The translations under genes were made by a program, and so were the position numbers. Positions 1 through 8,118 of a DNA stretch of 17,650 nucleotides are shown in pieces. Where the stretch lies: assembly GCA_029987315.1 (NCBI GenBank), contig DALTVZ010000017.1, positions 1 through 17,650 on the forward strand, given 5' to 3'. The stretch's first letter is position 1, and every line of letters starts with the position of its first letter. Under the pieces are notes generated by a model. The model saw nothing but the letters and a program-made list of their open reading frames with translations, was not told the origin of the DNA and ran no database searches. The stretch is from Methanocorpusculum sp. Its GTDB lineage: Archaea > Halobacteriota > Methanomicrobia > Methanomicrobiales > Methanocorpusculaceae.

Positions 1-315
1 CTCGCCCGGGACCATCATTCTTATCTCATCACGATTGATTTCTTCGCCATTTGCCCGAGCAAGGGCGAGAGCAAGGATTTTACGAGTTCGGATCGCATAC
101 AGATCGCGAATGTATTCGCGCAGACTTTCGCGCTCCTTCAAAATACTTTGCGCACCTTCCCCAAAGGGATCATCGTGGGCCGCCGCCTGTTTATACAAAG
201 CCACAATATCACCGTGGATTTCTTCATACAATGTGGAAGGTATCTCAGCAAGAGAGCCCAAGTTCCGATCGTCGATCAGATACCCATGCAGGTCGGATGT
301 ACTTATCCTGCCCAT
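1..315 (-). CDS. gins51: GINS complex subunit (GINS51 type), partial
   Basis: N-terminal 105 residues of an archaeal GINS protein; the gene runs off the left edge. GINS binds MCM helicase and Cas6/RecJ-like partners such as GAN at the replication fork. I read a mostly helical domain containing LYEEIHGDIVALY, a DPFGEGAQSILKERE stretch and REYIRDLYAIRTRKI, which is the pattern of the alpha-helical A domain. Having this domain first fits the GINS51 (A-B) order rather than GINS23 (B-A). The start ATG (315) directly follows the TAG stop of priS with no base between, and a strong SD, GGAGGT, lies just upstream inside the end of priS. It is therefore the last visible gene of the UPF0058-elp3-priS-gins operon and probably translationally coupled. 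The family assignment is from remembered motifs; the beta domain cannot be seen. Confidence 0.8.
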   Translation of the reverse strand, partial: MGRISTSDLHGYLIDDRNLGSLAEIPSTLYEEIHGDIVALYKQAAAHDDPFGEGAQSILKERESLREYIRDLYAIRTRKILALALARANGEEINRDEIRMMVPGE

Positions 316-1458
316 CTATTTACCTCCAGACATCTCGGCCATCCCGCGGCAGCAAAGAAAAACACCCAAGGCCTCAGGAACGACGTTTCGACCAGCAGTC
401 AAAGCATATGTATTTCCAAGAATCGACATCGACAGATTGAAAGAACAGTCAACAGAGATACTGCGCTCACCAAACACCACCGCGTCGATGAGTGGATCGA
501 ACGCATCCAGTTGATCAACGGGGATCGGCACAACGCGCATACCTGAACCGCCATGGAGAGATCCCGGATGGCGGATCAGACGCTTTACATCAGTTGTCAC
601 AGGCTCGTCGGCCTGTGCCGCGCGAGACAGGACACTTGACTGAAAGGGTTCATTTTCAGAGTTAGCGATCGATTTGACAACTTTGTTTGCAAGAAGTTTT
701 CTAGGATCAGCGGCGAGCAATTTTTGAGTGGCCTCAATATTTTTCAAAAATCCTGTGGCAGATTTCTCAGATATCCCTGGGAAACTGGAAAGATACATAA
801 GAGCATCCTCAGGCGACAGTGCCGCTATCCGGGAGAATTCATCTGACAGCGCATCCCGATATCTGAGCTGCCAACCTGATTTTTTTGATGAATCCATCAT
901 GCTATCAAAGGAGAGTCCGGTTCCGGAGACATAATTCACCAGTTCGCGCCGTTCAGAGGTATCCCATCCGCGAACGGAAAGAAGAGGGAGATGGACATGA
1001 TACCCCCGCCCGCCTGAAAAATTTATGCGCAGATCGCGTTTTGCAAAACCAAGTTCCAAGGTGAGCATATCGACGAGTTTCAGCAACTCCTCTTTGACCC
1101 GTGCAAGCATAACGTCATACGGCCCTCGAACGATGTGGTCGGCATCCAGATCGAAAATAACGTCGGCTCCCAGCCATTCTTTATCTGCCATCTGAGCCGC
1201 CGAAGGATGAGCATAATAAGCGGTCGAGTAATACGCGTGGGCGGGAACCATATTTTTTAGATAGGTGTTTAATTCTTCAGAAGATGTAAAAGAGAGGTGA
1301 CGCCGCATCCCAGAGCGCAGATTTGGGGTGAAAAAAAGGAAGCCCCACTCTCGTTCTGTCAAAGACTCTGGGGTATATACCGCACCTGCTCCCTGAATAG
1401 CTCCATTGTAATAGGCGGAAAAACGTTGCCCAAGAAATTCGATAGTGGCAGGTTTCAT
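316..1458 (-). CDS. priS: DNA primase small (catalytic) subunit PriS
   Basis: Archaeo-eukaryotic primase catalytic subunit, 380 residues, which makes RNA/DNA primers together with PriL (not in this window). The catalytic metal-binding motif DLDAD is at residues 103-107. The SGGRGYHVH motif, typical of this family, is at 148-156. A conserved DVKRLIRHPGSLHGG block follows at about 290-304, and D290 is the likely third carboxylate. Length agrees with euryarchaeal PriS. The ATG overlaps the elp3 stop (ATGA overlap, 1455-1458), so the start is well supported and translation is probably coupled. Its direct downstream neighbour is the GINS gene, a linkage known in euryarchaea that ties priming to the replisome. 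No missing catalytic residue was seen. Confidence 0.95.
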   Translation of the reverse strand: MKPATIEFLGQRFSAYYNGAIQGAGAVYTPESLTEREWGFLFFTPNLRSGMRRHLSFTSSEELNTYLKNMVPAHAYYSTAYYAHPSAAQMADKEWLGADVIFDLDADHIVRGPYDVMLARVKEELLKLVDMLTLELGFAKRDLRINFSGGRGYHVHLPLLSVRGWDTSERRELVNYVSGTGLSFDSMMDSSKKSGWQLRYRDALSDEFSRIAALSPEDALMYLSSFPGISEKSATGFLKNIEATQKLLAADPRKLLANKVVKSIANSENEPFQSSVLSRAAQADEPVTTDVKRLIRHPGSLHGGSGMRVVPIPVDQLDAFDPLIDAVVFGERSISVDCSFNLSMSILGNTYALTAGRNVVPEALGVFLCCRGMAEMSGGK

Positions 1459-3017
1459 AGATTCTTAATCATATATGGGCCGATACGCTGATATCCCTGT
1501 CTATGATAGTAAGGTCTGACCCCAACACCACTCATTACCGCCACAGAAGAATACCCGGCTTCACGTGCAGTTTCTTCAGCGCGTAACATAAGCTGCTGAC
1601 CATATGACCTGTGCTGACGTTTCTCCCCAACACCATGCTCCCCTAATGGGACGATCTCACCATATACGTGGAGTTCCCGGATCAAAGCGGCATCTTCCAG
1701 CTCAGGCCTGAACACGGTTCCCGGGAAGCGAAGACGGACAAAACCGATCAATGACTCCCCAGATACGGTGGAGAAGAAATGTTCTGTGCCGCCACAACAG
1801 GGATATTTCATTAACTTCTCTTCATCGCAGGCATTACTCGGGCGGCGCCCTATTTCACGACATCGTATGCACTTGCATCTTCCTCCCTGCTCGGTCAACC
1901 GTGCTGCAGCCATCTGACGGATGTGTCCGTGGATCGAACCGGACACAATAAGTTTCGCGGGGATATCACGCTGGATCCGCTGAAGTCTGACATATTCAGG
2001 CAGACGGCTTTTTGCATAGGCCAGCAGGTCAACAAGAGCATCTTCATCATATGTGACATACTCGCCCTTTTGCCAGAGTTCCTCGAGTTCTGCGCCGGGA
2101 GTGACCAAAGTTGGATAGATTTTCAAAAAATCTGGACAATATCGGGAGTCAGTGAAGAGAGTGTCGAACATTTCCCGGTCACGCGGGATCGTACTTCCAT
2201 ACAAATTCGGCATTACATGGAAGCCAACTTTGATCCCGGCATCACGAAGGAGTGTGTTCGCACGAACACTGTCCAAAACGGTGTGCCCGCGTTTGTTTAA
2301 CAACAGGAGTTCATCATCAGTATGCTGAAAACCGATCTCGACCTTGGTAACACCCAGTTCGAGCATCTTATTGATATGCTCCTCCTTGCACCAGTCAGGA
2401 CGAGTCTCAAAGGTCGTAGCAATACAACGCACATCAGCTTTTTCATTCTCGAGCATCAAATCGTTTACTGATTTGGCTTCGGATTTTTTTCCAGAGAACT
2501 CATTCATAGCTCGAATGCACTCAGAAACGAACCATTCCTGATACGTGAGCTCACGGGCGGTCATCGTCCCACCCATGACGATCAATTCGGCTTTATCAAC
2601 ATTATGTCCAAGAAGTTTATACTGCCCAAGCCGAGCAATCACCTGCCGATATGGATCATATTCGTGTTGGCGCCCTCGCAAAGCAGCCGGCTCTTCCCCA
2701 GTATAACTCTGTGGAGAGTTAAAGATGTGATCAGGTCCGCCTGGACATGGCAGGCATTTTCCGTGCGGACAGGCACAGGGAGATGTCATAACCGCGACCG
2801 GAGCAACGCCAGAGAGCGTTCTGGTCGGTTTTACCATCAGAACTCGGCGGAGTGCTTCATACTCACTAGGTTCAGCAGCGCTGAGGATAGCAGAGTTTTT
2901 TGGCATGACATCAAGAGCATACCTCCGGCATACCGAAAGTTTGATATGCTGAAGACCCTGGCTCGGATCTGAAAAAATACGTGAGATAATCTCACGGTAA
3001 ATGGTGTGCTCTTCCAT
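1455..3017 (-). CDS. elp3: Elp3, tRNA U34 carboxymethyl synthase (radical SAM + GNAT)
   Basis: A 520-residue archaeal Elp3. The family uses acetyl-CoA and a SAM radical to install cm5U at the tRNA wobble uridine; archaea act without the other Elongator subunits. The N-terminal helical part carries RRYALDVMPKN and VKPTRTLSGVAPVAVM, both characteristic. The Fe-S cysteines fall in C81-A-C83-PHGK-C88-LP-C91. The radical SAM core follows (ELIVMGGTMTAR, TRPDWCKEEHIN, VEIGFQHT). A zinc-like CKCIRC stretch precedes a GNAT acetyltransferase tail with QHRSYGQQLMLRAEE and GVGVRPYYHRQGY. It sits between UPF0058 (11 bp upstream) and priS (4-bp overlap). I see no strong SD before the ATG; 3017 is the first possible start and agrees with family N-termini. 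Confidence 0.95.
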   Translation of the reverse strand: MEEHTIYREIISRIFSDPSQGLQHIKLSVCRRYALDVMPKNSAILSAAEPSEYEALRRVLMVKPTRTLSGVAPVAVMTSPCACPHGKCLPCPGGPDHIFNSPQSYTGEEPAALRGRQHEYDPYRQVIARLGQYKLLGHNVDKAELIVMGGTMTARELTYQEWFVSECIRAMNEFSGKKSEAKSVNDLMLENEKADVRCIATTFETRPDWCKEEHINKMLELGVTKVEIGFQHTDDELLLLNKRGHTVLDSVRANTLLRDAGIKVGFHVMPNLYGSTIPRDREMFDTLFTDSRYCPDFLKIYPTLVTPGAELEELWQKGEYVTYDEDALVDLLAYAKSRLPEYVRLQRIQRDIPAKLIVSGSIHGHIRQMAAARLTEQGGRCKCIRCREIGRRPSNACDEEKLMKYPCCGGTEHFFSTVSGESLIGFVRLRFPGTVFRPELEDAALIRELHVYGEIVPLGEHGVGEKRQHRSYGQQLMLRAEETAREAGYSSVAVMSGVGVRPYYHRQGYQRIGPYMIKNL

Positions 3018-3028
3018 CGGCGATGAGA

Positions 3029-3292
3029 TCAGTGTTCAGCAACGATACTCTGGCTTGGTTCCTGGGAAAAGGGAGTCTGAGCGGACTGCGCTGAGTTCAT
3101 CTCAGATACGATCTCATTTCCGAGAGCGAGAAGAGCAACGCGATGCAGGTTTTTATTTTTATGAATATGGATCGGCGAGATCTGCAATGCATCATATTCT
3201 GCAGTCTGAACGGTTTCTCCTGAAACGGATTCATAATACTTCTTGACCTGAACCATCAACATGTGTAAATGTAGTAACTCTTCTTTCTGCAT
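3029..3292 (-). CDS. UPF0058 family small protein
   Basis: An 87-residue protein of the archaeal UPF0058 family, of unknown function. It begins MQKEELLHLHMLMVQVKKYYE, the usual UPF0058 opening, followed by AEYDALQISPIHIHKNKNLH and ALLALGNEIVSEM, also diagnostic. Several histidines (HLHM, HIHKNKNLH) make metal binding possible, but this is not shown. The C-terminal 20 residues are Ser/Gln-rich and probably disordered. It has a good SD, GAGGTG, about 11 bases before the ATG, and it is the first gene of the operon with elp3, priS and gins51. The linkage suggests an information-processing role, but that is guilt by association only. Confidence 0.85.
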   Translation of the reverse strand: MQKEELLHLHMLMVQVKKYYESVSGETVQTAEYDALQISPIHIHKNKNLHRVALLALGNEIVSEMNSAQSAQTPFSQEPSQSIVAEH

Positions 3293-3546
3293 TATTTTGT
3301 AACACCTCTTATCAAAAAATCTTCCTTATTCTTGTCTCTCATATCGACACATATAGGTTACTCGTCATGTTTATATCAGAGTGCATGGCAACGTATTTTT
3401 TTCACCTGAATGACGCGTAAAAAACAGCCCATAACGCTTTGATCAGAATAATAAACCTAATTTTGGCTCAAAACCTCGGCGCGAGTGTGAGAGTCTAAAG
3501 GGTTTTTCAGACATCCTTATATGTGAGAACAGTAAAAAGGATGACA
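3293..3546. promoter_or_regulatory. Divergent promoter region, UPF0058 operon / ADP-ribosylglycohydrolase
   Basis: AT-rich gap between divergently transcribed genes. For the minus-strand operon two TATA-like boxes are visible: GATATAAA (3377-3370) and CTATATGT (3356-3349). Either would leave a short leader that includes the GAGGTG SD of UPF0058. For the plus strand, CTTATATG (3516-3523) is centred about 27 bp before the ATG at 3547. I saw no clear operator repeat. Confidence 0.45.
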
Positions 3547-4383
3547 ATGAATGATCATCTGCATTCAAGGATCCGAGGGGCACTGTTCGGTTGTGCTGTC
3601 GGAGATGCTCTCGGATCCACTTATGAAGGAGCCAGAAGAGATGAGATGAGAACAGTCGAGATGCGGGGAGGCGGGCAGTTCAATCTGAAAAAGGGCGATG
3701 TCACTGATGATACCCTTATGATGCTGGCACTTGCAGAAACATATTGTGAGACAGGGAAATTCGACAGGGACGTTTTTTTGGATAAAGTTATACTCACCCT
3801 CCGTAAAGATGATACGACCTTTGGCAGAACAACCAGGACCCTTGCAGCGCTTCTGGAACAGGGATGCACGCCAAATGATGCCGCATATGCATTTCATGTA
3901 ATCTGTGGGAGCCGGACAAATGGCAGTATTATGCGAACCATACCGATCGGCCTTGTGATGAGAGATGATATTGAAAAAACTGCCCACAAAGTGTCATCAT
4001 TCACACATTATGACGTGGAGGCTGGAGACTGTTGTGCGATAATATCCAAAGCAGCGGCAGGACTGGTGGCAGGATTGTCAAAAAGCGAGATTTTGGAAGA
4101 AATCCCGGAGAAATATTTCACGGAAGAACTCTGCCCATCTATCGACCCATTAGATACAATTAGATGCGCTCTTTCCTGTTTTCGTGACGGAAATGGATAC
4201 GACGATGTGATCCGCCGAGCCTGTGTGCTGGGCGGAGACACAGATACGAACGCCTGTATTGCAGGAGGTCTTGCGGGGATCCTCTGGGGTGTGCCGGAAA
4301 AATGGATAAATACCTTACTTCTGAAGGACAGGATCACAGAAGTCGCCGAACGACTCAGTGATCGGATTCAGAAGGCCGTATAA
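3547..4383 (+). CDS. ADP-ribosylglycohydrolase (DraG family)
   Basis: A 278-residue all-helical ADP-ribosylhydrolase, which removes ADP-ribose from proteins, nucleic acids or small molecules using two divalent metals. The motifs are present in order: GDALG (D20), TDDT (53-56) for metal binding, SRTNGSIMR (122-130), and the C-terminal GGDTDTNACIAGG (D231, D233, T234) completing the metal site. Earlier in-frame starts are a GTG at 3523 and an ATG at 3541. I prefer the ATG at 3547 because the GTG lies inside the TATA-like box CTTATATG, whose centre is 27 bp from 3547, giving a leaderless mRNA; an AAGG at 3537-3540 could also act as an SD. No partner ADP-ribosyltransferase or toxin is adjacent, so the substrate cannot be guessed. 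Confidence 0.9.
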   Translation: MNDHLHSRIRGALFGCAVGDALGSTYEGARRDEMRTVEMRGGGQFNLKKGDVTDDTLMMLALAETYCETGKFDRDVFLDKVILTLRKDDTTFGRTTRTLAALLEQGCTPNDAAYAFHVICGSRTNGSIMRTIPIGLVMRDDIEKTAHKVSSFTHYDVEAGDCCAIISKAAAGLVAGLSKSEILEEIPEKYFTEELCPSIDPLDTIRCALSCFRDGNGYDDVIRRACVLGGDTDTNACIAGGLAGILWGVPEKWINTLLLKDRITEVAERLSDRIQKAV

Positions 4384-4404
4384 GTAAGGGAAGACGTTGA
4401 GTGA

Positions 4405-4863
4405 TCAGGTAGGAACAGAACGCATCTCTACGAGTTTTAGATTTTTTATGCCCTTTGGACATTCAGTGTACGGACCAAGGACCTCAAGGACCACATATCT
4501 GCCTTTATCGGCCAAACCATCTGGATGGCAGAACGCATACCCTTTACAGTAGACATCACTGCAGACAGGAGTATACGTTATCCGCGTTCTGCGGGTCGCC
4601 TGACTCGTTGGGATCACTGCCGTGATGATGGTCTCAGATACTTCCACGGCCTTTGCTCCGCCTTCGTGAACAGCGCAGTTGTGTTTCGTTTTCCTGACAG
4701 AGACAACACGATACCGCTTTCCCTCCTTCAGTTTAGCATTGTGACAGACCTTTGCCACCTTGCATGATTCACATTCAACTGCTTTTCCGGCATATACGAA
4801 CTCAGCACCCTCATGGGCATATACCGAGCCGACTATGGTCACAATTGTTTCTTCATTGTCCAT
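4405..4863 (-). CDS. UPF0179 family cysteine-rich protein
   Basis: A 152-residue archaeal protein of family UPF0179, function unknown. Eight cysteines are arranged as CESCKVAKVC (31, 34, 40), C63, CSDVYCKGYAFC (101, 106, 112) and C135. This spacing suits one or two metal or Fe-S sites, but no ligand is demonstrated. The start is firm: ATG three bases after the egsA stop, with SD GAGG inside the egsA 3' end. It is therefore co-transcribed with the lipid-backbone enzyme egsA. The downstream end faces the ADP-ribosylglycohydrolase tail to tail with about 20 bp between. Confidence 0.85.
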   Translation of the reverse strand: MDNEETIVTIVGSVYAHEGAEFVYAGKAVECESCKVAKVCHNAKLKEGKRYRVVSVRKTKHNCAVHEGGAKAVEVSETIITAVIPTSQATRRTRITYTPVCSDVYCKGYAFCHPDGLADKGRYVVLEVLGPYTECPKGIKNLKLVEMRSVPT

Positions 4864-4866
4864 AAC

Positions 4867-5949
4867 TTATTCCTCATAAAGTTGGGCGACGAGAGAGGCC
4901 GCCCTGTCCTGTGTGATTTCCTCATCAAAGATCGTGTAACGTTCTGGTCGAATCTCTTTTGCCCGAAGGATCGCCTCTATAACGACCTCATCAGAAATAC
5001 CCAGCTCTTTTGGGTTTGTCGGGGCGCCGATTATTCGGAGCGAGTTCCGGATCTTCTGCCAGTCTCCACCATGCATGTTCATACTGATGATCGCACCGAC
5101 GCCACATGCTTCTCCATGTAAAGCTACTCCTGGGACCAGCCGTTCGATCATATGGGCGAACTTATGTTCACCCCCAGATGCAGGTCGGGAGCTTCCGGCA
5201 ATGCTCATAGCAACACCAGAGGCAAAAAGAGCCTTCATAACGATCCAAGCAGCATTCTCATCAAATGCTTTTACTTTGTCAGCATTCTCAACCATCAGTT
5301 CTGCAGTGATCATCGAAAGGGTCATGGCATACTCGCTAACGTGTTCTCCTGTTTTAGTTTTGGAAAGACCCCAATCCAAAACAGCGGTGTAGTTGGCAAC
5401 CATGTCGGCGTAGCCTGACGCCATCAACCGATGCGGAGCTGCGGCAAGGATACCCGTATCGGCAACGATTGCGAGAGGCGGATGAGCAGCCACGCTCATA
5501 TTCCCCTCTTCGGTCATCACAGAAGCACGCGATGAGGCGATACCGTCGTGTGAAGCGGCTGTTGGTACGCTAATGAACTGGATGTCAAGATTGTAGGAGA
5601 CAACTTTTGCGGTATCGATGACTCGACCCCCTCCTACTGCGATAATTAGCACGATGCCGGCATCCCGGGCGAGATCTTCGATCCTTCCGATCTCATCATA
5701 CGTGATCTCTCCGACGATGGAGGTGATCACCTGCCTGTTTTTTAATAGATCAAGGACGATAGAACCCACGGTTTTCATGGTCGTGTTGCCTGAAAGAAGA
5801 AGTAACGGACCCGTGATGCCCAAATCAGTGATGACATTCGGAAGTTGAAGCAGCGCATCATGACCGGCGACAACATCCCTTGGCATCTGGATCCATCGGG
5901 ATTTGTCAAAGGTTTTATCCTTGAGTATCCTATTATTCTTTGCTTTCAT
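4867..5949 (-). CDS. egsA: sn-glycerol-1-phosphate dehydrogenase
   Basis: A 360-residue NAD(P)-dependent enzyme reducing dihydroxyacetone phosphate to sn-glycerol-1-phosphate, the archaeal lipid backbone; cytosolic, zinc-dependent, iron-containing alcohol dehydrogenase superfamily. Visible motifs are AVGGGRVIDTAK (nucleotide binding, about 104-115), SVPTAASHDGIASSRASV (127-144), and zinc ligands D182 (GYADM), H262 (SGGEH) and H278 (ALHGE). The open frame extends upstream to 6102, but that extension covers the divergent DUF63 gene and lacks family similarity. The start MKAKNNR at 5949 gives the normal family length and has a TATA-like CATATAAT (5982-5975) about 29 bp upstream, suggesting a leaderless mRNA. 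UPF0179 follows as second gene. Confidence 0.95.
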   Translation of the reverse strand: MKAKNNRILKDKTFDKSRWIQMPRDVVAGHDALLQLPNVITDLGITGPLLLLSGNTTMKTVGSIVLDLLKNRQVITSIVGEITYDEIGRIEDLARDAGIVLIIAVGGGRVIDTAKVVSYNLDIQFISVPTAASHDGIASSRASVMTEEGNMSVAAHPPLAIVADTGILAAAPHRLMASGYADMVANYTAVLDWGLSKTKTGEHVSEYAMTLSMITAELMVENADKVKAFDENAAWIVMKALFASGVAMSIAGSSRPASGGEHKFAHMIERLVPGVALHGEACGVGAIISMNMHGGDWQKIRNSLRIIGAPTNPKELGISDEVVIEAILRAKEIRPERYTIFDEEITQDRAASLVAQLYEE

Positions 5950-5963
5950 AGTCGTGATCCAAT

Positions 5964-6800
5964 ATGTTAAATGAATTATATGAGTGGATAGTCCAACTGG
6001 AGGGATCAACCTACACTGTCCTCCAGACGGTATTGTATGCATTATTAGTGCTCGCCGGACTGTATATACTTTACCGCTGGCTGAAAAAGGCCAATATTCC
6101 AATCAATACACCCCTGATTCTGACAGGCCTTTCTTATATTATTTTTGGCGCACTACTTCGAGTAGTGGAGGATACTGGGATGGTACCCGAACCTTGGTGG
6201 ATATTGTTTGTCACACCTCAGGTCTATATTCTGACTGCGATATTTGCAGTAGTTATGTTGTTTATCTCATGGCAACTGCAGAAAAAGAAGGTTGTTGTGT
6301 CTTATACAACACCATTTATGATTGGAGGGATCATCCCCTCCCTGATCACTGCTGGATTTCTGATCTGGTTCGGAGTTACGCAGTCAGAAGTCGTAGATGG
6401 TGGCGCAGGAGTTATTGTATTTCTGATTGCAGCGGCGTCAACTGCGGCACTCTGGGCAGTTCTCAGGCATGTTTTCCGCTGGAAATATGTAAATCACCCG
6501 CTGTATCTGATTTTGATCGCGGGTCATATGCTGGATGCCTCTGCTACGAGTTATGCTCTATCGTTTAAGGGATATATTGAACAGCATGTTCTTGGAAGCA
6601 CACTTATCGAGCTTACGGGAACTCCATATGTAATGTTCGCGCTGAAGATCGTTGTCCTGATCCCTGCGATCTGGGTGTTGGAAAAATTCAGAAAAGAGGA
6701 GGGCATGTCAGATATCTGGCACTTGGTATTGCTCGCAATGATCATAGTTGGTCTTGCTCCGGGTCTTCGGGATGTACTTCGTATGGTCCTTGGGATCTAA
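5964..6800 (+). CDS. DUF63 family integral membrane protein
   Basis: A 278-residue membrane protein of archaeal family DUF63, unknown function. I count about seven hydrophobic segments, near residues 20-38, 50-66, 80-103, 112-132, 143-160, 170-190 and 218-232, with a further one near the C-terminus. Family-type sequence is seen in FGALLRVVEDTG, LYLILIAGHMLDASAT, LIELTGTPYVMFALK and VGLAPGLRDVLRMVLG. The ATG is 14 bp from the divergent egsA start. There is no convincing SD; a weak TATA-like TATTATTC (5931-5938, inside egsA) is placed for a leaderless transcript. A T6 run at 6827-6832 follows the stop. The close divergent pairing with egsA hints at a membrane-lipid link, but that is only context. 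Confidence 0.85.
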   Translation: MLNELYEWIVQLEGSTYTVLQTVLYALLVLAGLYILYRWLKKANIPINTPLILTGLSYIIFGALLRVVEDTGMVPEPWWILFVTPQVYILTAIFAVVMLFISWQLQKKKVVVSYTTPFMIGGIIPSLITAGFLIWFGVTQSEVVDGGAGVIVFLIAAASTAALWAVLRHVFRWKYVNHPLYLILIAGHMLDASATSYALSFKGYIEQHVLGSTLIELTGTPYVMFALKIVVLIPAIWVLEKFRKEEGMSDIWHLVLLAMIIVGLAPGLRDVLRMVLGI

Positions 6801-6822
6801 GATTCAGAAATATAATCCGCAA

Positions 6823-6834
6823 CCTCTTTTTTGA
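6823..6834 (+). terminator. T-rich terminator after DUF63 gene
   Basis: CTCTTTTTTG about 25 bp after the stop codon. Oligo-T tracts on the coding strand are the usual archaeal termination signal. No hairpin is needed or seen. Confidence 0.45.
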
Positions 6835-6887
6835 TAACATATTACAAATCTATGATTCGTTTTTCTGCATCACATCACCCCAAAATA

Positions 6888-6895
6888 CTCATATC
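6888..6895 (+). promoter_or_regulatory. TATA-like box of the nucleotidyltransferase gene
   Basis: CTCATATC centred about 27 bp before the ATG at 6919. The sequence just before the ATG (CAACAAATATACACATA) holds no SD, so a leaderless mRNA is likely. Confidence 0.45.
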
Positions 6896-6918
6896 CCCCA
6901 ACAACAAATATACACATA

Positions 6919-8097
6919 ATGAAAGCCTGCATTATGTGCGGCGGAGAAGGGACCCGCCTTCGCCCGTTAACATTTGAGCGTCCAAAACCCTGTATCCCGA
7001 TAGCAAACAAACCATCGATCGTACACTTGGTAACGCATCTTGCAAACCTCGGATTCACCGATATAATACTGACCATCGGCTACCTAGGTAATGATATCCA
7101 AAATGCACTTGGTGACGGATCACTCTACGGAGCAAATATCACCTACGTCTCCGAGGAGATAAAACTCGGTACCGCCGGGAGTGTCAAAAATGCCCAGAAG
7201 TATCTTGATGATGCGCCGTTCCTTGTAGTTGGAGGCGACCACATGACCGATCTCAACCTTCTGGAATTTTACCGGGACCATATGAATTCTCCTGCTATCA
7301 CCTCGATCGGTCTGATCAGCATAGAAGACCCGCGTGAATTCGGTATCGCCGAGATCGACGCATCTTTGAGAATTCAAAGATTTAGAGAAAAACCATCTCC
7401 CGGAGAGATTTTTTCCAACCTTGCAAGCACGGGTATTTACGTATGTGATCCGAAAATCTTCGAGTTCATTCCGGAAAACACCAAGTTCGACTTTGCCAAA
7501 GATCTCTTCCCACTTCTCATGGAAAAAGGGTATCAAATCAATGGGTGGCTTGCGCGCGGGAACTGGACGGATATCGGCAACCCTGAGATGCTACGTGCCG
7601 CCGAAAAATGGATCCTGCAGGAAAAAACCGTCACCAGCGTATCGGGAACGCTGAATGTGAAGGATGCTCACATAACCGGACCCGTGACTTTTGGTGACGG
7701 GATCACACTTGGAGCAGGTTCACGGATCGTTGGCCCAGTTTTGATCGGAAACTGTGTTATGATCGGTGAAAATGTGATTATAGGCCCATATACGAGTATC
7801 GGAGACAACACGGTGATCAAGGCAAACGCCAAAATATTCTCCTCATCGATTTACCATGGTGTCGTCGTCGGATCCAACTCAACTATTTCAGGCAGTATCA
7901 TTGATGTCAACACAAATATCGGAGACAACTGTTCCATCGAACATAATACGGTGATCGGACCCCGCTCGATCCTGCAGAATAACGTTACCATCCACTCAGG
8001 GACCAGACTCTGGCCTGAGGTCATCGTGCAGGATGGGGCAGTAGTAAAAGTACACTTACTCAATAGCAAATTCGACTCAAGATTCGAAGGCTCGTAA
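6919..8097 (+). CDS. Sugar-1-phosphate nucleotidyltransferase with beta-helix domain (GDP-mannose pyrophosphorylase-like)
   Basis: A 392-residue nucleoside-diphosphate-sugar pyrophosphorylase, joining NTP and a sugar-1-phosphate to give an activated sugar for glycans, glycoproteins or lipids. The N-terminal Rossmann-like domain (1-235) shows GGEGTRLRPLT with RPKP (8-24), LGTAGSV (83-89), VVGGDH with D107, FREKP and NWTDIGNP. The C-terminal half (about 245-380) is a left-handed beta-helix of hexapeptide repeats (for example ITGPVTFGDGITLGAG, IGENVIIGPYTSIGDN). The two-domain layout and the WTDIGNP block resemble mannose-1-phosphate guanylyltransferases, but UTP/dTTP-glucose enzymes are similar, so the exact sugar and base stay open. 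It stands alone; no glycosyltransferase is adjacent. Confidence 0.88.
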   Translation: MKACIMCGGEGTRLRPLTFERPKPCIPIANKPSIVHLVTHLANLGFTDIILTIGYLGNDIQNALGDGSLYGANITYVSEEIKLGTAGSVKNAQKYLDDAPFLVVGGDHMTDLNLLEFYRDHMNSPAITSIGLISIEDPREFGIAEIDASLRIQRFREKPSPGEIFSNLASTGIYVCDPKIFEFIPENTKFDFAKDLFPLLMEKGYQINGWLARGNWTDIGNPEMLRAAEKWILQEKTVTSVSGTLNVKDAHITGPVTFGDGITLGAGSRIVGPVLIGNCVMIGENVIIGPYTSIGDNTVIKANAKIFSSSIYHGVVVGSNSTISGSIIDVNTNIGDNCSIEHNTVIGPRSILQNNVTIHSGTRLWPEVIVQDGAVVKVHLLNSKFDSRFEGS

Positions 8098-8118
8098 AAA
8101 AGAGTTTGTTTTTTTTAT
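8096..8118. terminator. Bidirectional A/T terminator between convergent genes
   Basis: A short gap between the nucleotidyltransferase and the TPR gene contains an A run (8096-8101) and a T8 run (8109-8116). On the plus strand the T run ends the nucleotidyltransferase message; read on the minus strand, the A run becomes a T run just after the TPR stop codon. Confidence 0.45.

Noticed and set aside
3523..3546. GTG or earlier ATG start of the ADP-ribosylglycohydrolase
   Set aside because: The GTG is part of the TATA-like box; the ATG at 3547 fits both the box spacing and the conserved N-terminus.
5950..6102. 51-residue N-terminal extension of egsA
   Set aside because: It overlies the divergent DUF63 gene, lacks family similarity, and MKAKNNR at 5949 gives the normal length with a well-placed TATA-like box.
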